Assembly (NCBI GenBank): GCA_027353395.1
Contig: DAIEHU010000001.1
Coordinates: forward strand, 1-33,217
Direction: 5' to 3'
Length of the DNA stretch: 33,217 nt
From: Desulfobacteraceae bacterium
GTDB taxonomy: Bacteria; Desulfobacterota; Desulfobacteria; Desulfobacterales; Desulfosalsimonadaceae
Numbering within the stretch: the stretch's first letter is position 1; every line of letters starts with the position of its first letter. Positions 6,844-15,322 of this stretch are shown here, in pieces. Under the pieces are notes generated by a model. The model made no database searches. It was given only the letters and a program-made list of their open reading frames with translations, and was not told the origin of the DNA. The position numbers and the translations under genes were made by a program.

Positions 6844-7938
6844 TCACCGGAACAGGTTCAGGTTGGGCCGGGCCAGAGGTTCCGGCGATGCATTAAAGAA
6901 CATGTTGATTTCATGGGCTATTTCCACAAAGTCGGCCGCCCGGAACATCCGGTTGAAAAACGCATGGCCGAACTGGAACAGGGCGGCAGGGTAAAGCGCC
7001 AGCTTTTTAAATTTCCGGATGTCCGTGGGGGGGGCAAAATGATCCGAGAGCAAATCCATCATCTGAAGAAGGCTTTCTCTGTGGGTATTCAGGTCAGGCT
7101 CCAATTTACCGCTCCAGTGGGCGAAAACCCAGGGTTTCGCTACAGCGATGCGGCCTAAAGAAATCCCGTCGCAGCCGGTGATCTCAAGCATTTTTTCACA
7201 ATCATCCATTGTAAAGACCTCGCCGTTGCCGAATACCGGAATGGACACCGCCTGTTTTATATGATGGATATATTCCCGTTTCGGGGGCCGGGAACGCCGG
7301 TCCGGGGCCACCCTGGGATGAAAGGTGAGGGCGTCCGCGCCCGCGTCCTCAAACCGCCTGGCCAGGTCTACCGCAGGCCCGATCCGGTCCTCCCATCCGG
7401 TACGGAATTTCACCGTTACGGGAATGGACACCGCTCTCCGGATTTCCCGGACAATGGACACGGCCAGGTCCGGCGTTTTGAGCAAGGCGGCCCCGCAATT
7501 TTTTTTGCAGATGGGGGCCACGGAACACCCGAAATTGAGATCCACGCCGAAAAAACCCTCGGCTTCCACCCGCCGGGCCGCCGGAACCATGGTTTCCGGG
7601 TCAGACCCGAAAATCTGACAGCACAATCGGGGCAATTCCGCATCCCGCCATTTGAACACATTGGACACATGGCGGTTTTCAACAGGCAGGGCCTTTGCGC
7701 TGCACATTTCGGTCGCAAGCAGGCCGCATCCGCCATACCGGTCCACCAGTTCCCGGAACGCCACATGGGTCAGTCCGCTCATGGGTGCCAGAATGAGCCG
7801 GGTGGGGATTTCGCGATTGCCGATGGCAAGGGGCGTATTGATGAATTGTCGGGTGGTTTCTTTCATGATGGGCTTATATTCGATTTTTGACGCAACCGCA
7901 AGCTCCGGAATCCAGCGCGGAACAGGAACATTTTTCAT
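6844..7938 (-). CDS. tRNA-dihydrouridine synthase (Dus family)
   Basis: The product is 364 aa. It is an FMN-dependent TIM-barrel enzyme that reduces uridines in the tRNA D-loop. It begins with LILAPMSGLTHVAFREL. The active-site cysteine is Cys138 in DLNFGCSV, followed by CKKNCGAALLKTP. Lys177 (TVKFRTGWED) and His207 (TFHPR) match the family RNA/FMN-binding residues, and GCDGISLGRIAVAKPWVF is the phosphate-binding end. An N-terminal extension of about 40 residues precedes the barrel. The start at 7938 is supported by AGGA nine bases upstream, whereas the inner ATG at 7866 has none. The Dus subtype (A, B or C) was not assigned. It is divergent from the crotonase gene across a gap of about 100 bases. 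Confidence 0.88.
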   Translation of the reverse strand: MKNVPVPRWIPELAVASKIEYKPIMKETTRQFINTPLAIGNREIPTRLILAPMSGLTHVAFRELVDRYGGCGLLATEMCSAKALPVENRHVSNVFKWRDAELPRLCCQIFGSDPETMVPAARRVEAEGFFGVDLNFGCSVAPICKKNCGAALLKTPDLAVSIVREIRRAVSIPVTVKFRTGWEDRIGPAVDLARRFEDAGADALTFHPRVAPDRRSRPPKREYIHHIKQAVSIPVFGNGEVFTMDDCEKMLEITGCDGISLGRIAVAKPWVFAHWSGKLEPDLNTHRESLLQMMDLLSDHFAPPTDIRKFKKLALYPAALFQFGHAFFNRMFRAADFVEIAHEINMFFNASPEPLARPNLNLFR

Positions 7939-8039
7939 CCTTTATTTTCCTGTTGAATGATGATATTTAATTGTTTTTAGTTCTTTTTAGTATGAACCGA
8001 TACTCATCGCCAAGCCTTCGGGCTTGCAAGGAGACCATC

Positions 8040-8861
8040 ATGAGCGAATACCAATTTTACATTGTTGAAAAAAAACCACCCGTCGCCTGGGTGTATTTAA
8101 ACCGTCCGGAGAAAAAAAACGCCATGAATCCGCCTGCCTGGAAGGAAATCGTCCCCATTTTTAAAGACCTGGACCAGGATCCGGATATCCGGGCGGTCAT
8201 TATCAGCGGCAAGGGTAATTGTTTCACCGCCGGTATTGACTTGATGGAAATGGCCATGGAACTTCCGGAATTGATGAATCCAGAGCAAAAAGGCGGCATC
8301 AAGTGGCGGCTTTTGAACAAGATATACCCGCTACAGGACACCATGAGCTGTATCGAATGGTGCCGGAAACCAGTGATCGCGGCTATTCATGGCCATTGCA
8401 TCGGCGCGGGACTGGACATGGCCACGGCCTGCGACATCCGGCTGTGCTCGGCGGATGCCGAATTCTCGTTAAAGGAAGCGGCGGTGGGCTTTGTGGCGGA
8501 TGTGGGCGTACTCCAGCGCATTCCCCATATTGTGGGCCAGGGTATTGCCCGGGAACTGGCGTATACGGCTAAACTGTTTGGCGCACAGCGGGCAAAGGAA
8601 ATACTCCTGGTCAACGAGGTGTTTGACGACCATGCAGCATTAATGAAAGGCGCTCATGATCTGGCCATGGGCATTGCGGAAAATCCGCCCCTTGCCGTGC
8701 AGGCTTCCAAGGATGTGCTGAAATTCGGCATTGGCAAATCCATTGACGAGGGATTAAAATATGTGGCATCCATCAGCACCAATATTATTCCGTCCAAAGA
8801 CCTGATGGAAGCTATTACCGCATTCAGCGAAAAACGCAAACCGGAATTTACCGGGGAGTAA
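8040..8861 (+). CDS. Crotonase-family protein, delta3,5-delta2,4-dienoyl-CoA isomerase-like
   Basis: The product is 273 aa from the ATG at 8040, which has AAGGAG six bases upstream. An upstream in-frame start at 7971 has no ribosome site. The protein has the crotonase fold, with an oxyanion-hole stretch at GNCFTAGIDLMEM and at HGHCIGAGLDMATACDIR. The catalytic positions are not those of enoyl-CoA hydratase. Asp126 replaces the first Glu, Glu146 is present in SLKEAAVG, and Asp154 lies in ADVGVLQR. This Asp/Glu/Asp set is typical of peroxisomal-type dienoyl-CoA isomerase (ECH1), which moves a 3,5-diene to 2,4 during degradation of unsaturated acyl-CoAs. Substrate preference in this organism is unknown. 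The rimO gene follows directly. Confidence 0.85.
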   Translation: MSEYQFYIVEKKPPVAWVYLNRPEKKNAMNPPAWKEIVPIFKDLDQDPDIRAVIISGKGNCFTAGIDLMEMAMELPELMNPEQKGGIKWRLLNKIYPLQDTMSCIEWCRKPVIAAIHGHCIGAGLDMATACDIRLCSADAEFSLKEAAVGFVADVGVLQRIPHIVGQGIARELAYTAKLFGAQRAKEILLVNEVFDDHAALMKGAHDLAMGIAENPPLAVQASKDVLKFGIGKSIDEGLKYVASISTNIIPSKDLMEAITAFSEKRKPEFTGE

Positions 8862-8866
8862 CCGTC

Positions 8867-10210
8867 ATCAACCATTCCCCATCAACCATATATCTCAGTT
8901 CCCTTGGTTGCGCCCGCAATCTGGTGGACAGCGAAATCATGCTGGGACAGATTGCGGAAGACGGTTTTCCAGTCACCGGCGATCCGTCCCAGGCGGATGT
9001 CATTATTGTCAATACCTGCGGTTTTATCGAGTCCGCAGCCCAGGAATCCGTGGATGAAATACTTTCTCTGGCGGAATTTAAAAAATCCGGGCACTGCCGG
9101 CGGCTGATCGTGACCGGATGTCTGCCTGAACGCTACCGGGAAGCTCTCGCCGGTTCCCTGCCGGAGGTTGACATGTTTCTGGGGACCGGTGCTTACCAAC
9201 AAATCGCGGAGGCATTGCACCGGCCGAATTCAAATACCCGATGTCTGCTGCCATCGCCGGACGGCTTGCCGCTTCAACATTGCGGGACCGGAAGAACACT
9301 GACCACGGCATCCTTTGCATATCTGAAAGTCAGCGAAGGGTGCGACCGGCATTGCACCTATTGCATTATTCCCAAATTGCGGGGGAAACTCCGGAGCCGG
9401 ACGCCGGAAGATGTGGCCATGGAAGCCCGAAAACTGATCTCCATGAATTTTAAGGAAATCGTCATTATCGGCCAGGACACCGGGGCCTATGGCAGGGATT
9501 TGCGCCCGCCGGTTCCCCTCAGCCGTCTGCTGGCGGATGTTGCGGATATATCAAAGGATATCCGGGTCCGGTTTTTGTATGGATCGCCGGATACGACCGA
9601 TGAAACCCTTATTCGCACCGTCGCGGATCATGACAATATCTGCGTTTATTTTGATATTCCCATGCAGCACGCGGCCCCCCTCGTGTTAAAACGCATGGGC
9701 CGGAATTATAACGCCGGGGATTTGCTGCGTTTGGTGGAGCACATCCGGTCCGTTATTCCGGATGCGGCCCTCAGAACCACGATGATGGTGGGTTTTCCTG
9801 GAGAAACGGATAAGGATTTTAATGAGTTGATGAAATTTGCGGAAACCGTCCGGTTTGATCACCTGGGCGCGTTCATCTATTCGGATGCCGATGACCTTCC
9901 GTCCCACCGGTTGTCAAACCATGTGCCGAAAAAAATCGCAAAGGAGAGGCATCACGCCCTGATGAGCGCCCAGGCCGGGTGGTCGGAAGGGAAAAACCAG
10001 AAATACATTGGCCGCACATTTCGTGTACTGGTGGAAGAACAAGTGGAAGAAGGACTCTATGCGGGCCGGACCTGGTTTCAGGCCCCGGAAGTGGACGGCA
10101 TTGTGTATATTGACGCGCAGGACCGTAAAAACGCCTTTCGGGTGAGCGAATTCGCGGATATCCGCATCACGGATGCACTGGAATATGATCTCAGAGGAGT
10201 AACGGCATGA
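8867..10210 (+). CDS. rimO: Ribosomal protein S12 methylthiotransferase RimO, non-canonical start
   Basis: RimO adds a methylthio group to Asp in ribosomal protein S12. The UPF0004 domain has cluster cysteines in SLGCARN, NTCGFIESAAQ and VTGCLPERY. The radical SAM motif is CDRHCTYC, and a C-terminal TRAM-like end contains RTWFQAPEVDG, typical of RimO rather than MiaB. The first ATG/GTG/TTG in frame is GTG at 8924, which lies after the essential SLGC cysteine (8909-8911). Upstream, the frame is open well back into the crotonase gene but has no ATG, GTG or TTG. GGGGAG at 8853-8858 lies eight bases before ATC at 8867, so I place the start there (447 aa). Database tools would probably call 8924. 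It overlaps the next gene by ATGA. Confidence 0.85.
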   Translation: MNHSPSTIYLSSLGCARNLVDSEIMLGQIAEDGFPVTGDPSQADVIIVNTCGFIESAAQESVDEILSLAEFKKSGHCRRLIVTGCLPERYREALAGSLPEVDMFLGTGAYQQIAEALHRPNSNTRCLLPSPDGLPLQHCGTGRTLTTASFAYLKVSEGCDRHCTYCIIPKLRGKLRSRTPEDVAMEARKLISMNFKEIVIIGQDTGAYGRDLRPPVPLSRLLADVADISKDIRVRFLYGSPDTTDETLIRTVADHDNICVYFDIPMQHAAPLVLKRMGRNYNAGDLLRLVEHIRSVIPDAALRTTMMVGFPGETDKDFNELMKFAETVRFDHLGAFIYSDADDLPSHRLSNHVPKKIAKERHHALMSAQAGWSEGKNQKYIGRTFRVLVEEQVEEGLYAGRTWFQAPEVDGIVYIDAQDRKNAFRVSEFADIRITDALEYDLRGVTA

Positions 10211-11187
10211 GCGGGTTAAAGCAGCAATTGTCGCTGCGTGTGGAAAATGATTTAAACGATATTGAAGCGGCATTGCATGAGAATTTAAACCCGCATGTGG
10301 AACTGGTCCGGGATGTGGCCGGCCATCTGATTTTCAGCGGCGGCAAGCGCATCCGGCCCCTGCTCAATTTGCTTTGTGCCCGGCTATGCGGCTATACAGA
10401 TGATTTTATTAAAAAATTTTCAACCATTATTGAATTTTTGCATACCGCGACCCTGTTGCACGATGATGTGGTGGACGAGGCTGCTCTCCGGCGCGGCAAA
10501 CCGGTGGCCCACAGCATCTGGGGCGCGCCGGTCACGGTGCTGGTAGGGGATTTTCTCCTGGCCCGTGCCTTAAATATTGCGGCGGAAACCGGAAATCCGA
10601 GAATCATACAGATCATATCAGAGATCACCGAAAGCATGTGCCAGGGGGAGATTCTTCAGTTGATCAAAAAAGGGGATGTCAATCTTTCCGAAGCCGACTA
10701 CATGGATGTAATCCGCCGCAAAACCGGATTTTTAATTCAGGGGGCCTGTCAGACCGGGGCCATTCTGGCAGGCGCGCCGGAGGATGTCGAGGCCCGGCTG
10801 GCCCGCTATGGGCATCATATTGGGATGGTGTTTCAGATCGCAGATGACCTGTTAGATTATACGGCCGACACCCGGACCTTGGGCAAAACCATCGGCGCGG
10901 ATTTAAAAGAAGGCAAATTGACCCTGCCGGTGATTCATACCCTGGAAAAAGCGGGGACCTGGGACCGGTCATGGCTGGCGGAGTTGATTGCCCGAAAGGA
11001 ATTTTCAGCCGATGAATTTGGCGCAGTACTCCGCCTTATGCATGAGGCCGGCGCTATTGATTACTGCCGGGGCATCGCGGAAAATCACGTCCGGGAAGCC
11101 AAGAAAATTATTGCATCGTTCCCGCCAAGTCAAACAACCGAAACCCTGGCCCTGATTGCGGATTATACTTTGAACCGAAAGGCCTGA
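10207..11187 (+). CDS. ispB: Polyprenyl diphosphate synthase (octaprenyl type)
   Basis: The product is 326 aa. It is a trans-prenyltransferase that extends farnesyl/geranyl diphosphate with isopentenyl diphosphate, probably for the menaquinone side chain. The first aspartate-rich motif is DDVVD at residues 86-90, and the second is DDLLD at 213-217, followed by the usual KEGKLTLP stretch. GGKRIRPLL is the substrate-binding region. Small residues before the first motif (HTATLLHDD) are in line with long-chain products, but chain length cannot be fixed from the sequence. The ATG overlaps the rimO stop (ATGA), so the two are translationally coupled. Confidence 0.9.
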   Translation: MSGLKQQLSLRVENDLNDIEAALHENLNPHVELVRDVAGHLIFSGGKRIRPLLNLLCARLCGYTDDFIKKFSTIIEFLHTATLLHDDVVDEAALRRGKPVAHSIWGAPVTVLVGDFLLARALNIAAETGNPRIIQIISEITESMCQGEILQLIKKGDVNLSEADYMDVIRRKTGFLIQGACQTGAILAGAPEDVEARLARYGHHIGMVFQIADDLLDYTADTRTLGKTIGADLKEGKLTLPVIHTLEKAGTWDRSWLAELIARKEFSADEFGAVLRLMHEAGAIDYCRGIAENHVREAKKIIASFPPSQTTETLALIADYTLNRKA

Positions 11188-11222
11188 GAGCCTGCAACCC
11201 CGTCATATTTGGAGAAACGCTC

Positions 11223-12431
11223 ATGCGTATTTTTAAGAATCCTCCGGGTTTCCTGTTTTTAAAAATCATTTTTTCTGTTCTCATCATCGCCCTGTTTCTG
11301 GTTCTGCCATGTCTTGCGGAGCCGGCTGGAGAGACCGATATTGTCATCGCCATGGGCGCGAGCCCTGTCAAAACGGATGCGCCGTCGGCCAGGGAGGCGG
11401 CTGTGGCTCAGGGCCTGATGATGGCTGTGGAAAAAGCCGCACTGCAAATTCTGCCGGTTGAACGCGTCACTGAAAAATTTGATACGCTCGGTGTGCTTTT
11501 GGCGGATCACCATGATGAATTTATTCAGGATTACAAAGTGTTAAAGGAGTTAAACGATGGAAAAACCTACCGGGTGCTGGTGCAGGCCACGGTTCTCAGC
11601 GGCAAACTAAAGCAGGATTTAGGGGGCGGCGGCGAAACAGCGCAAGGGGACAATCCTCCCGCTGTTTTATTCATGATAGCCGAGCAACCGGCGGGTGCGT
11701 CGTCCATCCACTACTGGTGGCAGGGGGGTAAGCCCATCTTTCAGCCGGATATAGCGACGGAGGCCATGAAGCGGGTATTTGCGGACAGCGGATTCTCAGT
11801 GATCAACGAAAAAAACATCCCCGCTGGCCAGATCGAAGACCTGCAATTAACCGGGGCGGTTACCGATTCCCAGGCCATTGCGATCGGAAAGCGCGTGAAA
11901 GCGGACCTGATTATGGCAGGAAATGCGGTGGCGGTTGAAGCACCCAGCCGAACGGGAGAGACGCTGTTGACATTCAAAGGCACCGTAACGGTCCGGCCGG
12001 TTTTTGTGGGAACCGGCGAAGCCCTTCCTGCAATCGTGAACAGCCAGACAGCGCTACATCAGGACAAAACCGCGGGCAGCCGGAAGGCGCTGTCCGATGC
12101 CGGAAAGCAGGCGGGCCTCGCCGCCGTTCCGCAAATTCTTGCAAAATGGAAAGCGCACGGAGAAACCGGCGGGGACATCCTCATCAACCTCACCGGACCC
12201 GATATCCTCACCCATCTGGCGGAATTCCGGACCGCATTGAAACACATTAAAGGCGTTTCCAGTCATCAAATGCTGGAAATAGGGGCTGATAAAGCGATGC
12301 TCAAAGTTACGTTTGAAGGCACGCCCCAGGCCCTATCGGATGCGCTCGTTCTGGAATCCTTTGATTCTTTCGCCATCAATGTTTCTGAAATCACCGGCAA
12401 TCAGATACATATCCAGTTAACGGCCCAATAA
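11223..12431 (+). CDS. Exported protein of unknown function, FlgT-N-like start
   Basis: The product is 402 aa with a clear signal peptide: KNPPGF, a hydrophobic stretch to about residue 30, and a likely cleavage after LPCLA. The mature protein begins with a region rich in Ala (SAREAAVAQGLMMAVEKAAL) followed by YKVLKELNDGKTYRVLVQATV. This resembles the N-terminal domain of FlgT/LPP20-type envelope proteins by eye only. The rest alternates short beta-rich segments such as AIAIGKRVKADLIMAGNAVAV. No catalytic motif was seen. GGAG lies eight bases before the ATG. It follows the polyprenyl synthase by 35 bases and is followed by a terminator. Likely periplasmic; function not assigned. Confidence 0.7.
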   Translation: MRIFKNPPGFLFLKIIFSVLIIALFLVLPCLAEPAGETDIVIAMGASPVKTDAPSAREAAVAQGLMMAVEKAALQILPVERVTEKFDTLGVLLADHHDEFIQDYKVLKELNDGKTYRVLVQATVLSGKLKQDLGGGGETAQGDNPPAVLFMIAEQPAGASSIHYWWQGGKPIFQPDIATEAMKRVFADSGFSVINEKNIPAGQIEDLQLTGAVTDSQAIAIGKRVKADLIMAGNAVAVEAPSRTGETLLTFKGTVTVRPVFVGTGEALPAIVNSQTALHQDKTAGSRKALSDAGKQAGLAAVPQILAKWKAHGETGGDILINLTGPDILTHLAEFRTALKHIKGVSSHQMLEIGADKAMLKVTFEGTPQALSDALVLESFDSFAINVSEITGNQIHIQLTAQ

Positions 12432-12462
12432 ACCGGGATTATTGCTTCTGGCGCGACACAAA

Positions 12463-12496
12463 AAAAGGGTTTGCGAATTTTTTCGCAAACCCTTGA
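12463..12496. terminator. Bidirectional intrinsic terminator between the exported-protein gene and tRNA-Val
   Basis: AAGGGTTTGCGAA (12465-12477) and its exact complement (12482-12494) form a 13-pair stem with a four-base loop. On the minus strand it is followed by TTTTTTT just after the tRNA gene, an ideal tRNA terminator. On the plus strand it ends the transcript of the exported protein. Confidence 0.75.
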
Positions 12497-12502
12497 ATTT
12501 CC

Positions 12503-12578
12503 TGGTAGGCGCGATTGGACTTGAACCAACGACTTCTACCGTGTCGAGGTAGCGCTCTGCCAACTGAGCTACGCGCCT
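12503..12578 (-). tRNA. tRNA-Val (anticodon GAC), with C33
   Basis: This is a 76-base cloverleaf with an encoded CCA end. The acceptor stem is AGGCGCG/CGCGCCT, the D-stem GCTC/GAGC, the anticodon stem CTACC/GGTAG, and the T-stem GTTGG/CCAAT with loop TTCAAGT. All stems pair fully apart from one G-U. The seven-base anticodon loop reads TCGACAC, so the anticodon is GAC (Val). Position 33, which is U in almost all tRNAs, is C here. Everything else looks functional. Confidence 0.92.
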
Positions 12579-12675
12579 GTAAAAAGTTACGGGTTTGTTA
12601 CCACCAATCCCGTTTTAGTGTCAAGAAAAATAAAGATGCATTTTTTGACGGCATCGTCACAAGCCGCTTGAATTC

Positions 12676-13164
12676 ATGACGGATAACCGGTATACAGTTC
12701 CCATGATCAGAAAAGCCACTATCGAAGATGTCAAATCCATTCATGCGATCCTGAAATATTACGGGGACCGGGATGAACTCCTGTCCCGGCCCCTTAGCAA
12801 GCTCTACGATCATCTCCGGGATTTTTCCGTTTATACCCATCTCCATGACGGCAAAGCCATCGTAGGCTGTTGCGCCCTGCAATTCTGCTGGGAAGATTTG
12901 GCGGAAATCCGTTCCCTGGCGGTTGTCCGGGAGGCGATGGGGAAATCCATCGGCCGCCAACTGGTGGAAAACGCCTTTGTGGAGGCCAGGCAATATAAAA
13001 TCAAATCGCTGTTCACCCTTACCTATAAACCCGCGTTTTTTGAAAAATTTGGTTTCGTGAAAATCGACAAAGCCGATCTGCCCATCAAAATCTGGTCAGA
13101 CTGCATCCAGTGCGTCAAATTCCCTGACTGCGATGAAACCGCCATGATCCGGTCCTTGGAATAA
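12676..13164 (+). CDS. argA: GNAT acetyltransferase, short ArgA-type N-acetylglutamate synthase
   Basis: The product is 162 aa, a single GNAT domain without the amino-acid-kinase domain of classical ArgA. It starts IRKATIEDVKSIHAIL. The acetyl-CoA-binding core is AEIRSLAVVREAMGKSIGRQL, followed by LTYKPAFFEKFGF. The C-terminal ending IWSDCIQCVKFPDCDETAM is the cysteine-bearing tail I associate with the short N-acetylglutamate synthases that start arginine synthesis in many non-enteric bacteria. No arginine gene is next to it, so the assignment rests on sequence alone. No good ribosome site precedes either ATG (12676 or 12703). The second gives the usual MIRKA start. Confidence 0.78.
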   Translation: MTDNRYTVPMIRKATIEDVKSIHAILKYYGDRDELLSRPLSKLYDHLRDFSVYTHLHDGKAIVGCCALQFCWEDLAEIRSLAVVREAMGKSIGRQLVENAFVEARQYKIKSLFTLTYKPAFFEKFGFVKIDKADLPIKIWSDCIQCVKFPDCDETAMIRSLE

Positions 13165-13216
13165 ACGAAAAATCCGCGCCGCTCAGCCGGGCCGCGAATC
13201 CGCACGCGCCTATCGT

Positions 13217-13507
13217 TTAACCAACATGGAGCACGTTGTTTCGGGTGCCGAAGCTGTTGATGCAGAAATTATCGTTTTGCGGATCATTTTCCCATCGTTC
13301 GTCCACTTTAAAACGGTATTCATAGGTTCCCATCGGCAGCAGCATCGTTTTTCGCCATATGTTCTGAGCATCCCGCTGCATGGTATGTTTTTTTTCGTCC
13401 CATCCGTTAAAATCACCCACAACACAGACGGTCTCAGCATCCTCATCATAGAACGCAAATTGAATTCTTTTACGTTTTTGAGCTGATTTAGATGTTTTTT
13501 CAGCCAT
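13217..13507 (-). CDS. Small CBM48 (glycogen-binding-like) protein
   Basis: The product is 96 aa and consists almost only of a CBM48/isoamylase-N-type beta-sandwich. VCVVGDFNGWDEKKHTM is the typical start, with MGTYEYRFKVDERWENDP and NNVLHV in the middle and at the end. Such domains bind alpha-glucans or act as AMPK-beta-like regulatory modules. There is no catalytic domain. A basic stretch (KSAQKRKR) precedes it. AAGGAG seven bases before the ATG fixes the start. A longer overlapping frame from 13527 begins inside this ribosome site and is not credible. It stands alone, convergent with argA. Confidence 0.82.
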   Translation of the reverse strand: MAEKTSKSAQKRKRIQFAFYDEDAETVCVVGDFNGWDEKKHTMQRDAQNIWRKTMLLPMGTYEYRFKVDERWENDPQNDNFCINSFGTRNNVLHVG

Positions 13508-13885
13508 TTATTATCTCCTTTTTTCATAATCCATTACCAGTCACCCCATCAAGCAGGGGCGTAAAAAAGCATCACGCCATAAAACATGCAAAAATGCTGC
13601 CAACATAAGGTTCCGAATCTATCTGGCCGGGGGCGGATGACATGTCCATATTGCCGCATCTTAATGCTTTCATGAAAGAAAGTAGTTGGCTCTTATTCAA
13701 TCCTTTATTTTACAACGTGTAAAAAATTCTTTTTTCAACAAATGGATGGATTTCTATTTACCATTGTTAAAAAAAAAATTAAAATAAAACCTGATATTGA
13801 ATTGCTCTGACTTTTATTTTTCTTATTTTTATAGATAGTTGCACACTTTAAAAAACAGATTACCACACATTCAAAGAACTAAAAA
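13508..13885. other. AT-rich divergent intergenic region, possible promoters
   Basis: No gene is seen in these 378 bases between divergent genes. A candidate minus-strand promoter for the CBM48 gene is TTGAAA (13738-13733) and TGTAAA (13714-13709), with 18 bases between. The right half is very AT-rich and probably contains the promoter for the gene at 13886, but no single pair stands out. A small dyad CTTTCATGAAAG occurs near 13668-13679. Confidence 0.35.
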
Positions 13886-14233
13886 ATGATCCGGATGCTT
13901 GAACTCGATTTTGGCGATTTTATTTTGGAGGCAGAACTGTTTGACACTCTTATTGCCGGAAAATTCGCGGCCCATCTTCCGTATACGATTCATCTTGAGC
14001 AATGGGGACAGGAGCTTTACGGGCCCATCGGCAGAAATTTCGGCGAGGAAAATCCGGTTGACGACATTCCGCCAGGCGGCATTGCCTACACCCGCAAAGG
14101 GAAATATCTCTGCATTTTTTTCGGGCAGAAACCGGCTTGGCCGGTTGAACACATCGGCCGCATCCTCGATGGCCAATGGGAAAGGCTCGCGGCCCACCCG
14201 GAGCAGGACATGGTGTTTATTACGTTAAAATAG
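13886..14233 (+). CDS. Cyclophilin-like fold protein (TM1367 type)
   Basis: The product is 115 aa. The order of segments is that of the small bacterial/archaeal cyclophilin-like family: an ELFDTLIAGKFAAHLPY start, EQWGQELYGPI, GEENPVDDIPPGGIAYTRKG, then CIFFGQKPAWPVEHIGRI. The fold is a beta-barrel related to peptidyl-prolyl isomerases, but the isomerase residues are not evident and the role is unknown. The start is not supported by a strong ribosome site. ATG 13886 or 13895 are both possible. It is convergent with the pilT operon. Confidence 0.72.
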   Translation: MIRMLELDFGDFILEAELFDTLIAGKFAAHLPYTIHLEQWGQELYGPIGRNFGEENPVDDIPPGGIAYTRKGKYLCIFFGQKPAWPVEHIGRILDGQWERLAAHPEQDMVFITLK

Positions 14234-14258
14234 CAAATGGCCGCTGGTGCCGCGTGTG

Positions 14259-15299
14259 TTAAAGAAACATCGATTTATCAATGGCTTTTTCATAAGCCGC
14301 TTCCTTCGTGATGGTATTCTCTTTAATCAGTTGAAATAAATGACTGTCCATACTCTGCATGCCTGCGGCGGTTCCGGTCTGGAGAATGGACCCGATCTGG
14401 GAAATCTTTCCCTCCCGGATCATGCTGGCAAGGGCTGTTGAGCCGATGAGGATCTCATTGGCGGCGCATCGGCCGCCGTTTTGGGTCTTGATGAGTTGCT
14501 GAGCGATAACGGCCCGGAGGGATTCGGAAAGCATGGTGCGGGTCTGGGCCTGCTGGTCCGCCGGGAAAGCGTTGATGATGCGATCAATGGTTTTCGCGGC
14601 TGAATTGGTATGCAGTGTCCCGAATACAAGAATGCCCAGCTCTGCGCAGGTCAGCGCAAGGGCAATCGTTTCCAGATCCCGCATTTCACCCACAAGAATG
14701 ATATCCGGATTTTCACGACTGGCGACTTTTAACGCCTCGCCGAAACTCTTTGCATGATTGCCGATCTCCCGATGGGTGATAAGACATTTTTTATTCTGGT
14801 GGACGAATTCCAGCGGGTCTTCAATGGTGATAATATGCCCGTCACGAGTATCATTAATATGATTAATGATGGCTGCCAGCGTGGTGGATTTTCCGCTGCC
14901 GGTAGGCCCCGTCACCAGGACTAAACCTCTTGTGTATTCAGCGATGGATTTGAGAACTTCCGGGAGATGCAGCTGTTCCAGAGTCAGAATCTCCGTGGGA
15001 ATCAGACGGAACACTGCGCCGATGCCCCGATGCTGATACAGATAATTGCACCGGAATCTGCCGACATTTTCCAGTTCATAGGCCATGTCAAAATCATGGG
15101 TTTTTTCAACGCTGTCCTGTTGTTCCGGGTTCAAAATTTCAAAAAGAATCTGTTTATTTGAGTCGGCTGTAAGGACAGGATGGTCAAGAGCGGTCAACTC
15201 GCCGCTTTTACGTATCAACGGCGGGAAACCGACGACCATGTGCAGATCGCTGGCGCCCCGCTCCTTCATTTCTTTGAAATATGCATCCAGCAGTTTCAT
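14259..15299 (-). CDS. pilT: PilT-family type IV pilus retraction ATPase
   Basis: The product is 346 aa, normal for PilT. It has the N-terminal GASDLHMVVGFPP, Walker A GPTGSGKST (131-139), the Asp box in IITIEDPLEFVH, Walker B DIILVGEMRD, and an intact His box GTLHTNSAAKTIDRI. It ends with the SLRAVIAQQL and AGMQSMDSHLF segments typical of PilT/PilU. It acts as a hexamer at the inner-membrane base of the pilus, driving retraction. It is the last gene of a three-gene operon (16672 to 14259), 23 bases after a second PilT-like gene. No pilin or pilus-assembly gene is in view, so a non-pilus role in this operon remains possible. Confidence 0.88.
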   Translation of the reverse strand: MKLLDAYFKEMKERGASDLHMVVGFPPLIRKSGELTALDHPVLTADSNKQILFEILNPEQQDSVEKTHDFDMAYELENVGRFRCNYLYQHRGIGAVFRLIPTEILTLEQLHLPEVLKSIAEYTRGLVLVTGPTGSGKSTTLAAIINHINDTRDGHIITIEDPLEFVHQNKKCLITHREIGNHAKSFGEALKVASRENPDIILVGEMRDLETIALALTCAELGILVFGTLHTNSAAKTIDRIINAFPADQQAQTRTMLSESLRAVIAQQLIKTQNGGRCAANEILIGSTALASMIREGKISQIGSILQTGTAAGMQSMDSHLFQLIKENTITKEAAYEKAIDKSMFL

Positions 15300-15322
15300 G
15301 TCTTCTTTGCTTTCAATGCGTC

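Noticed and set aside
13210..13527. 105-codon frame overlapping the CBM48 gene
   Set aside because: Its ATG is part of the AAGGAG ribosome site of the CBM48 gene, and its sequence shows no domain, while the other frame is a clear CBM48.
13740..13885. Possible small RNA or phage attachment site in AT-rich DNA
   Set aside because: There is no tRNA-like repeat, no strong hairpin and no integrase nearby. The region is best read as an AT-rich promoter.
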